In this document: piece after piece, positions 1-3,849 of the stretch | Position numbering within the stretch: position 1 is the first letter of the stretch | Layout: each line of letters starts with the position of its first letter | From: a bacterium | Lineage (GTDB): Bacteria; Patescibacteriota; Minisyncoccia; Phycocordibacterales; UBA1550 | DNA length: 8,635 nucleotides | Assembly: GCA_021823825.1 (NCBI GenBank) | Contig: JAKANJ010000020.1 | Location: 1-8,635 of the forward strand | Reading direction: 5' to 3' | Program-made: the position numbers and the translations under genes | The notes under the pieces: generated by a model | The model's database searches: none | What the model was told of the DNA's origin: nothing | What the model saw: only the letters and a program-made list of their open reading frames with translations

Positions 1-44
1 TTTCCGTTTCCCTTTGGTGTTTTTTTATTCTTTGGCATTTCCAT
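1..44 (-). CDS. possible 5' end of a gene leaving the left edge
   Basis: Reading leftwards from an ATG at 44 there is an open frame to the window edge, beginning MEMPKNKKHQRETE (a second ATG follows at 38). Only 14 residues are visible, lysine-rich and not assignable to a family. The case for a real gene is positional: a good -10 (TATACT) sits 8 bases upstream of the ATG, the same near-leaderless spacing seen for other genes here, and the preceding gene on this strand has its own terminator at 155-191. No SD precedes the ATG. It could equally be a chance open stretch. Confidence 0.35.
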   Translation of the reverse strand, partial: MEMPKNKKTPKGNG

Positions 45-52
45 ATAGGCGG

Positions 53-58
53 AGTATA
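53..58 (-). promoter_or_regulatory. candidate -10 box for the left-edge gene
   Basis: On the minus strand TATACT (5 of 6 matches to TATAAT) lies 8 bases before the ATG at 44. A transcript from it would have almost no leader. The -35 at 17-bp spacing (TATGCA) is poor, so the call rests on the -10 and its position. Confidence 0.3.
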
Positions 59-154
59 CCCCGACACTAGCTTTTTGCATAGTACTTTCTAAGACAAAAT
101 AGAACAATGCTTTTAAAGAAAAAAAACGCAATGAACCCAACGTGGCCTAAGTAC

Positions 155-191
155 AAAAAAGTGCCTGATACCCACAAGGGGTATCAGGCAC
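155..191 (-). terminator. intrinsic terminator of the small zinc-ribbon-like gene
   Basis: There is a 13-bp perfect stem, GTGCCTGATACCC (161-173) against its complement (179-191), with a 5-nt loop. On the minus strand it is followed by six T (155-160). The stop codon of the upstream minus-strand gene (184-186) lies inside the stem, so terminator and coding end overlap. Confidence 0.9.
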
Positions 192-525
192 TGTCGCGTC
201 GTTCCTCAACTTGGTTCCCCCTGAGGAAACGCGCTCTGCACTTATGGCATACGACGTAATAGATCTGCGGAGACGATTGCCCCACCCGTAGTGCTATCGG
301 GTCCGCGGCAAGAATAGCTTCTCCACATCGTGTGCAGATATCGCCTACTTCCCGAGTTTCTCCAAGAGGCCTTGCCGTATTGCCGGAAGCAACCCTGAAA
401 AGAAACAGGGCGACTCTCACGATAGCCACGCAAGCCAAAATGGCTATGACCGCCATGATGACAAAGGAGACCACAAGAAGCATCGCCGCAAACGCCCATT
501 CAAAAAAAACTTTTATGTCTAGCAT
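184..525 (-). CDS. small membrane-anchored protein with two CxxC motifs
   Basis: Predicted 113-residue protein. After a short N-terminus comes one long hydrophobic segment (about residues 12-45), best read as a transmembrane anchor. The C-terminal half holds Cys64-x2-Cys67 and Cys93-x2-Cys96, the layout of a small zinc ribbon, and then a charged tail. The start at 525 is chosen because GGGGAGGT lies 5 bases upstream; the open frame extends further 5', but a TTGACA/TAGACT promoter lies within that extension. The gene stands alone between its own promoter (566-594) and its own terminator, which overlaps the stop codon. Zinc binding is inferred from the cysteines only. No family recognised. Possible roles such as anchoring a nucleic acid or partner protein at the membrane are speculation. 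Confidence 0.75.
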   Translation of the reverse strand: MLDIKVFFEWAFAAMLLVVSFVIMAVIAILACVAIVRVALFLFRVASGNTARPLGETREVGDICTRCGEAILAADPIALRVGQSSPQIYYVVCHKCRARFLRGNQVEERRDSA

Positions 526-565
526 TAGGACCTCCCCTTCTATGCGAAACATTCCGCCTTGAAAG

Positions 566-594
566 AGTCTAGGCTTTGGACAAATTATTGTCAA
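566..594 (-). promoter_or_regulatory. sigma70-type promoter of the zinc-ribbon-like gene
   Basis: Minus strand: a perfect -35 TTGACA (589-594), a 17-bp spacer and -10 TAGACT (566-571, 4 of 6). The expected transcript start near 559 gives a leader of about 34 bases containing the GGGGAGGT ribosome-binding site of the gene starting at 525. Confidence 0.7.
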
Positions 595-620
595 CGAGGA
601 GTACCCCTCACCTCGGAGCA

Positions 621-905
621 CTATAAAAAGGAGCGCCCAACACCACGAATGGTGTTGGGCGCGAAATTAGTAAACTCTGCAGGGGGACCCCTCGCAAACC
701 TCGCTGACGAGGTGAGGTGGCCGGGGTTGAATTCTCCACACCCGTGAATTTCGTCGTCAACTAAAACAAGCTTGTAGGTAAACAGGCATTTATTGCGCCG
801 GACTCGAGCGCGCCGCCTGTTGAAACTCTGTTTTAATTTCCGAAAAAATGCCGGGAGTTCAAAATCCCCACAGAGGCAACGCAAGAGCAGGAAGATGATT
901 CCCAT
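621..905 (-). CDS. small Arg-rich hypothetical protein
   Basis: Candidate 94-residue protein beginning MGIIFLLLRC, with a short hydrophobic start and then a strongly basic stretch containing NRRRARVRRN. No family recognised. The initiation signals are good: a GAGAGGAG SD 6 bases before the ATG at 905 (a GTG directly precedes it), and a TTGACA/TATGCT promoter at 951-979. The weak point is the 3' end. The frame reads through the terminator hairpin at 633-662 and ends only in the T-tract, so the last 14 or so residues are encoded by the terminator itself. Either a small protein uses the terminator as its end, as its downstream neighbour also partly does, or the transcript is a structured RNA or leader whose open frame is incidental, or the gene is decayed. 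The promoter-to-terminator unit is more secure than the protein. Confidence 0.45.
   Translation of the reverse strand: MGIIFLLLRCLCGDFELPAFFRKLKQSFNRRRARVRRNKCLFTYKLVLVDDEIHGCGEFNPGHLTSSARFARGPPAEFTNFAPNTIRGVGRSFL
625..662 (-). terminator. intrinsic terminator after the Arg-rich small gene
   Basis: There is a 13-bp perfect stem, GCGCCCAACACCA (633-645) against 650-662, with the stable-type loop seen as CGAA on the plus strand. On the minus strand it is followed shortly by five T (625-629). It lies inside the last codons of the open frame 621-905. Confidence 0.88.
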
Positions 906-938
906 CACACGCTCCTCTCTTTAAAATGAACACAAAAT

Positions 939-956
939 TATGCTTTTTGAAGCATA
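939..956. promoter_or_regulatory. dyad overlapping the minus-strand -10, possible operator
   Basis: TATGCTT (939-945) and its exact complement AAGCATA (950-956) are separated by 4 bases. The dyad covers the -10 and expected start of the minus-strand promoter. It could be a repressor site or a small 5' hairpin; seven bases per arm is modest evidence. Confidence 0.3.
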
Positions 957-979
957 GGGCTAAGGCGACAGATTGTCAA
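951..979 (-). promoter_or_regulatory. promoter of the Arg-rich small gene
   Basis: Minus strand: -35 TTGACA (974-979), a 17-bp spacer and -10 TATGCT (951-956, 4 of 6). The -35 shares bases with the -35 of the smpB promoter on the other strand, so the two divergent promoters are back to back. Confidence 0.6.
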
Positions 980-1001
980 ACCTCCCTCGCACTGATACCA
1001 T
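973..1001 (+). promoter_or_regulatory. smpB promoter, leaderless geometry
   Basis: Plus strand: -35 TTGTCA (973-978, 5 of 6), a 17-bp spacer and -10 TACCAT (996-1001, 4 of 6). Only six bases separate the -10 from the smpB ATG at 1008, so transcription would be expected to begin at about the A of the start codon. No SD is present between them. Confidence 0.55.
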
Positions 1002-1007
1002 AACCAC

Positions 1008-1454
1008 ATGTCTTTGGTTCAGAATAAAAAAGCGCACTTCAACTATGAGATACTCGAACGATACGATGCTGGTCTCGAGCTTTTTGGACCTGAGGTAAAA
1101 GCGCTTCGTGACAGTCGCGGCTCGCTTGAAGGGGCGCATGTTATCATACGCGGGGGCGAAGCATATCTGATCGGTATGACTATTCCGCCCTACCAACCGG
1201 GCAATACGCCAAAAGACTACGACCCTATGCGCAACCGAAGGCTCCTTTTGACCAAAGAACAGATAGCGGAACTGTCGGCAAAGGAGTCGGCAAAGGGGTT
1301 GACAATAGTGCCTATTTCGGTGTATAATAAGAATCGTAATTTGAAGGTTGAGCTTGCGGTCGTACGCGGTAAAAAAGCGTACGATAAGCGCGAAGTAATA
1401 AAGAAACGTGAAGCAAGCCGTGATGTTCTCAGGGATATCAAGGGCTCACGATAG
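1008..1454 (+). CDS. smpB: SsrA-binding protein SmpB
   Basis: This 148-residue protein is of normal length for SmpB, the small OB-fold protein that binds the tRNA-like domain of tmRNA and carries it into the empty A site of stalled ribosomes. Visible family marks are the NKKAHFNYEI opening (residues 6-15), the GPEVKALR block (27-34), the PPYQPG...YDPMRNRRLLL segment (60-81) and the basic C-terminal tail RGKKAYDKREVIKKRE (120-135), which corresponds to the part that enters the mRNA channel. Where many homologues have H-x-P-x-R, this one has Y-D-P-M-R. The ATG at 1008 gives the standard N-terminus, has no SD, and lies six bases after a -10 box, suggesting a leaderless mRNA. The gene for its RNA partner begins 25 bases after the stop codon, so the two probably share a transcript. 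Confidence 0.97.
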   Translation: MSLVQNKKAHFNYEILERYDAGLELFGPEVKALRDSRGSLEGAHVIIRGGEAYLIGMTIPPYQPGNTPKDYDPMRNRRLLLTKEQIAELSAKESAKGLTIVPISVYNKNRNLKVELAVVRGKKAYDKREVIKKREASRDVLRDIKGSR

Positions 1455-1479
1455 TAATTTGAAAATTTAAATGTTTTAA

Positions 1480-1878
1480 GGGGATGATCGGCCTAGACAG
1501 GCGGTCTCCTCTCACGAGTGCTGTGCCGAGAATGTTCGAGATCTCGTAAAATCTCGAACAAAAAGTACGTGCAAACACTGTACTTGCAAAAGCAAAGTCA
1601 ATTGTCTCACCTTTTTTCAAGGCGAGCGATTTTGCTCCAGCTTACGCTTTAGCCTAAGCTGCATTCACACTTCTTATATCTGATAGAGTTGTGTGGGTGA
1701 TATAAAAATCAGGTTTGGACTTTTATCTTTCTCAATAATAGTCGACACAAAGAGAATCGGCATTGTGCGGTTTCGAATACTTTCGACACCCAGTGCCTAA
1801 AAAAAATGAAGTATTCTACGCACCGTAGATTCTCGTGAGAAAATCGTCTGCACGGGGGTTCGATTCCCCCCATCTCCA
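1480..1878 (+). ncRNA. ssrA: one-piece transfer-messenger RNA (tmRNA)
   Basis: tmRNA acts as tRNA and mRNA to rescue stalled ribosomes and tag the nascent protein for proteolysis. The acceptor stem pairs GGGGATG (1480-1486) with CATCTCC (1871-1877, one G-U), followed by discriminator A1878; CCA is not encoded. The T-arm is GGGGG-TTCGATT-CCCCC just before it. Long-range helix 2 is visible as TCTCACGAG (1510-1518) with CTCGTGAGA (1832-1840), 9 perfect pairs joining the two ends. A 10-bp perfect stem (1533-1542 with 1551-1560) ends 10 bases before the resume codon, the place of pseudoknot 1. The D-arm analogue (GGCCTAGACAGG) differs from the common GGTTTCGACGG type. Ends are inferred from pairing. 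No good separate promoter is seen in the 25-bp gap after smpB, so processing from a joint transcript is likely. Confidence 0.95.
1571..1657 (+). other. tmRNA tag-peptide reading frame (28 residues)
   Basis: From resume codon GCA (1571) the frame runs 28 sense codons to TAA (1655-1657). The peptide starts ANTVLAKAKS, has a hydrophobic middle (IVSPFF) and ends APAYALA. The Ala-Asn start and the AYALA end match the usual tag ends recognised by ClpXP-type proteases. The stop lies in a small hairpin, CAGCTTA/TAAGCTG, as in helix 5 of other tmRNAs. Most bacterial tags have about 8-15 residues, so this one is long. A later resume codon would shorten it, but the distance from the upstream stem favours 1571. 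Confidence 0.8.
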
Positions 1879-1880
1879 CA

Positions 1881-1925
1881 CTACTAAATAAAAAGACCCC
1901 TTAACGGGGTCTTTTTATTTAGTAG
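1881..1925 (+). terminator. strong bidirectional terminator after ssrA
   Basis: A 20-bp perfect inverted repeat (1881-1900 and 1906-1925) with a 5-nt loop has a core AAAAAGACCCC / GGGGTCTTTTT. It starts three bases after the mature tmRNA end. A/T-rich outer arms supply the T-tract in either direction, so it can also stop transcripts arriving from the minus-strand genes on the right. Confidence 0.93.
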
Positions 1926-1933
1926 CTGTCTGT

Positions 1934-1948
1934 GATGGGGGGATCGAA
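1934..1948 (-). repeat. inverted partial copy of the tmRNA 3' end
   Basis: On the minus strand this reads TTCGATCCCCCCATC. The end of ssrA (1859-1874) reads TTCGATTCCCCCCATC on the plus strand, identical except for one missing T. The two copies flank the terminator, extending its symmetry with a gap. No T-stem partner exists for this copy, so it is not a tRNA end. Confidence 0.6.
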
Positions 1949-2014
1949 GGGCGCAGGCCGAACATTTTGAAAAAATGTTTTACGGCCGAGCCGGGCCTGC
2001 CTGCCGGTAGGCAA

Positions 2015-2074
2015 GGTCGCGAACACTTTGTATTTTGTGAGTATTCGAAACAAAATACTTAGTGATTCGTGACC
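2015..2074. repeat. long imperfect hairpin of about 24 bp
   Basis: The arm 2015-2038 (GGTCGCGAACACT then TTGTATTTTGT) pairs with 2050-2074 (ACAAAATAC, TT, AGTG, A, TTCGTGACC). The only defects are one 2-nt internal loop, one bulged A and one G-T pair. The loop has 11 bases. There is no T-tract on either side, so it is probably not a terminator; it lies just downstream of the minus-strand gene at 2132 and may protect that transcript's 3' end. Confidence 0.6.
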
Positions 2075-2131
2075 GATGCACCCGAGAAATCGAAAGCTGG
2101 AGCGCGGCGACACAAGGCAACCGCGAATATA

Positions 2132-2749
2132 TTAATATTTACCTTGAAGCCTCCATATCCGATAATCCCAATCCCCAGCCCACCCCTGCAATAAAGCTTG
2201 CTTCGCAAGCTTTATTGCAGGGGTTAGTTTGCCTTGTTTCTCTAGAATAATACATAGTTGGCTATACCCCTTGTGGCTCGGGAGCCCATCATTACTCCAC
2301 GTCTCTCGGAATTCAGCAGCAACTTTTTCAGATATCTCGATTTGCTTTTCGCAACACATAACTGTACGGTTTATAAACTCTATTCCACATTTTCTTTTTT
2401 TGTAATTTTCTTCGATTTGTTCACTCCAATAAAAGTGGATGTCAATCGCTGACGATTTTTCAAGGTTAATATATTCTTCAATTTTAAGTCTGATTCGCTC
2501 TGCAATTTGATCATCTTGAAGGCTGTCAAAGTACTTTACTAAGTTAATTAAGAACGGTAGTGTTGTTAAATTACTTGAAACCACACGCCCCTCAACCAAA
2601 GTATTTTCATCTGGGCCAAAAGGTCTATACATTTTTTCAATATATTTTCTTTCTGCAGGCGTAAACGCCGAAAACCACCAGTTTTTTAGGCCGAAAAATT
2701 TTATGTATCCATCCGTATTTCTAATAATTTGTGAATAAATATCAAACAT
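2132..2749 (-). CDS. conserved hypothetical protein with TPR-like C-terminus
   Basis: Predicted 205-residue soluble protein with no signal peptide or membrane segment. It resembles a hypothetical family that I recall without a known function. Recognisable marks are FTPAERKYIEKMYRP (about 29-43), a central helical part, and a C-terminal block LPSHKGYSQLCIILEKQGK followed by AIKLAKQALLQGW and GDWDYRIWRL. This last part reads like a single tetratricopeptide-type helix pair, suggesting protein binding. Its 3' end contains a perfect 19-bp palindrome (2182-2224) in frame. The start is uncertain: a strong AAAGGAGG SD (2772-2779) serves an ATG at 2764 that hits a stop after three codons, and the ATG at 2749 follows five codons after that first ATG. 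The gene sits in a minus-strand cluster with a superinfection-immunity-type gene and an HNH nuclease, hence accessory in character. Confidence 0.75.
   Translation of the reverse strand: MFDIYSQIIRNTDGYIKFFGLKNWWFSAFTPAERKYIEKMYRPFGPDENTLVEGRVVSSNLTTLPFLINLVKYFDSLQDDQIAERIRLKIEEYINLEKSSAIDIHFYWSEQIEENYKKRKCGIEFINRTVMCCEKQIEISEKVAAEFRETWSNDGLPSHKGYSQLCIILEKQGKLTPAIKLAKQALLQGWAGDWDYRIWRLQGKY
2182..2224. repeat. perfect palindrome inside a coding sequence
   Basis: Perfect 19-bp arms (ACCCCTGCAATAAAGCTTG and its complement) enclose the 5-base loop CTTCG, which itself closes with a C-G pair. The palindrome encodes, in frame, residues TPAIKLAKQALLQG of the minus-strand hypothetical protein. No T-tract follows on the minus strand, so it is not a standard terminator. 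Confidence 0.9.
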
Positions 2750-2752
2750 GAA

Positions 2753-2779
2753 TTATATATTCATATCTAAGCCTCCTTT
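2753..2779 (-). promoter_or_regulatory. SD plus three-codon leader frame before the hypothetical gene
   Basis: The minus strand shows AAAGGAGG (2772-2779), 7 bases, then ATG AAT ATA TAA (2764-2753). Three bases later comes the ATG (2749) of the long frame, in the same frame. Ribosomes loaded by this SD would make Met-Asn-Ile, stop, and could restart 3 bases on. A TATATA/TATAAT stretch overlaps and could be a -10 instead (TTGCAA at 18 bp upstream). Confidence 0.45.
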
Positions 2780-2844
2780 GCAATAGCGTATTCCTTCACT
2801 TCGTCATTATCCTAATTCATATTGCCTGTTTTATTTTTACATTC

Positions 2845-3108
2845 TCACCAATCCTTCCTAGGGGATAATTGGGGTTCAGCTGTAGCGTTTGTGTTCTCTG
2901 ACACGGCCCAAACAAGTGCGAGCACCCACCCGATAAGTGTCCATCCGAGAAATATATTTAACACGAGTATTGCTTGTTTATTTTTTCGTCCCTTTTGGTA
3001 TGCCACCATCGCGGGTATAAAATATAAGACAAAAAAGATAAAGAGCCCAATTAATACCGTTATTTCCATGCTTTGTTTTGCTAATTGAAGAGCTTTAATA
3101 ATATTCAC
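2845..3108 (-). CDS. superinfection immunity-type small membrane protein
   Basis: 87 residues from the GTG at 3108 (74 from an internal ATG at 3069). Two hydrophobic segments, about residues 17-36 and 46-68, flank a basic turn YQKGRKNKQ. The block AILVLNIFLGWTLIGWVLALVWA is the hallmark of the family named after phage T4 Imm (Pfam superinfection immunity protein, PF14373 as I recall). T4 Imm blocks DNA injection by a second phage, but most bacterial members are uncharacterised, so the name marks homology and not a proven role. Most homologues begin close to the first membrane helix, favouring the ATG at 3069; the GTG has a weak AAGAG upstream. The neighbours on the same strand are the HNH gene (114 bases upstream) and the hypothetical gene (95 bases downstream). 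Confidence 0.82.
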   Translation of the reverse strand: MNIIKALQLAKQSMEITVLIGLFIFFVLYFIPAMVAYQKGRKNKQAILVLNIFLGWTLIGWVLALVWAVSENTNATAEPQLSPRKDW

Positions 3109-3116
3109 AATTACGC

Positions 3117-3144
3117 TCTTTTATGCTATCACATGCTAGGACGC
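3117..3144 (-). promoter_or_regulatory. weak candidate promoter for the immunity-type gene
   Basis: On the minus strand TTGGCG is followed after 16 bases by CATAAA (4 of 6 to TATAAT), ending about 11 bases before the GTG at 3108. Both boxes are imperfect, and readthrough from the HNH gene is an alternative. Confidence 0.25.
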
Positions 3145-3222
3145 CAATCTAGTACATAGAATAATCCCTAACATAGTTAATGCCTATCACTTGTACAAGT
3201 ATTATAGAAATTCCTAATGCCG

Positions 3223-3726
3223 CTAAGATTGAAGCACTACTCCAAGATCGTATACATTTATCTTTTCTCCACCACGAAGCCCTTGTGCATCTAAAGTCCC
3301 CTGCTTCTCATGAAGCTCATATATTAGTTTTAAATATTTTCCGAGAACTAAACGGGGTACCTCATATCGACGTTCAAGCCCATACCATTCGAAGGGGTCC
3401 CTCGCACCCTTTTTCGCATTGCAAGAGCGGCAAGCAAGGACTTGGTTATCAAGTGTGTCAATGACAATTTTTGATTTTGGAATAATGTGCTCCCACTCTA
3501 GTGATTCATCAGTCGCACCACAATAAGCACAGGCTTTCTCCGCCCCAACAAGCATTTTATTTTCACGAATAATGGCAGAAGGGTGGGTTGCCCCTGCTCT
3601 CAGGCTTTGGTATGCGTGCATGACAAACGCATAGTTTCTCCTGTCACCTGTCGTACTTCCAGAGATTAATTTTGCATATTCCCAATAAATCAAATCTCGT
3701 ATTGTTTTCACAGAAGCATGTGGCAT
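3223..3726 (-). CDS. HNH endonuclease family protein
   Basis: 167 residues from the ATG at 3726. It opens with KTIRDLIYWEYAKLIS (7-22), which I recall from a group of HNH proteins in CPR and phage-like contexts. The nuclease core has zinc-type cysteine pairs Cys66-x2-Cys69 and Cys99-x2-Cys102, catalytic-type Glu79-His80 (WEHIIPKSK), Asn94, and Asn103 (CRSCNAKKG), followed by an EWYGL and LGKYLKLIYELH helix. It probably cleaves DNA as a metal-dependent nuclease; no partner methylase or recombinase is visible. The open frame extends to 3858, but those 44 extra residues would cover both divergent promoters, and 3726 matches the usual N-terminus. A TTGGAC/TATAGT promoter ends about 10 bases upstream, implying a very short or absent leader, and there is no SD. 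Possible roles: homing, restriction or phage-related. Confidence 0.85.
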   Translation of the reverse strand: MPHASVKTIRDLIYWEYAKLISGSTTGDRRNYAFVMHAYQSLRAGATHPSAIIRENKMLVGAEKACAYCGATDESLEWEHIIPKSKIVIDTLDNQVLACRSCNAKKGARDPFEWYGLERRYEVPRLVLGKYLKLIYELHEKQGTLDAQGLRGGEKINVYDLGVVLQS

Positions 3727-3736
3727 ATATTTGCAC

Positions 3737-3764
3737 ACTATAAACCTAATAGAGTAAAGTCCAA
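3737..3764 (-). promoter_or_regulatory. promoter of the HNH gene
   Basis: Minus strand: -35 TTGGAC (3759-3764), a 16-bp spacer and -10 TATAGT (3737-3742, 5 of 6). The expected start near 3730 leaves about four bases before the ATG at 3726, with no SD. This placement is the main argument for choosing that ATG over the upstream one at 3858. Confidence 0.6.
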
Positions 3765-3814
3765 AATCCTCCACACCAAACCCCTCCCCTAAAACGTATA
3801 GCTTGTGTCGGTAC

Positions 3815-3843
3815 TTTAATATTACTAGCGGACGTTTTATAAT
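3815..3843 (+). promoter_or_regulatory. promoter of the secreted repeat-protein gene, leaderless geometry
   Basis: A perfect -10 TATAAT (3838-3843) lies 6 bases before the ATG at 3850; a weak -35 TTTAAT (3815-3820) is 17 bp upstream. The expected start falls on the ATG. No SD exists in the six intervening bases AGTCCC. Confidence 0.65.
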
Positions 3844-3849
3844 AGTCCC

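Larger units (their letters stand above)
1926..2131. repeat. hairpin-rich intergenic region, no gene seen
   Basis: About 200 bases without a credible coding frame but dense in inverted repeats. GGCCGAACATTTT (1956-1968) folds on AAAATGTT...CGGCC (1972-1987). GCAGGCC (1953-1959) complements GGCCTGC (1994-2000). TGCCT-GCCGGT-AGGCA lies at about 1999-2013. A long hairpin spans 2015-2074. The CCTGCCTGCCGGTAGGCA type of palindrome resembles dispersed repeats that I recall from CPR genomes, but that cannot be verified here. Confidence 0.6.

Noticed and set aside
526..621. Longer N-terminus for the zinc-ribbon-like protein
   Set aside because: It would place the TTGACA promoter inside the gene, and a strong SD sits right before the ATG at 525.
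960..1196. Minus-strand open frame opposite the 5' end of smpB
   Set aside because: It is antisense to a well-conserved gene, has no initiation signal and resembles no family.
1934..1960. Possible tRNA 3' end on the minus strand (TTCGATCCCCCCATC)
   Set aside because: There is no T-stem partner 5' of the loop, no acceptor complement and no anticodon arm; it is better read as an inverted copy of the tmRNA end.
184..2847. TGA read as glycine (Gracilibacteria/SR1 code)
   Set aside because: TGA ends the genes at 184 and 2845 at sensible places, and no conserved protein here needs TGA read through.
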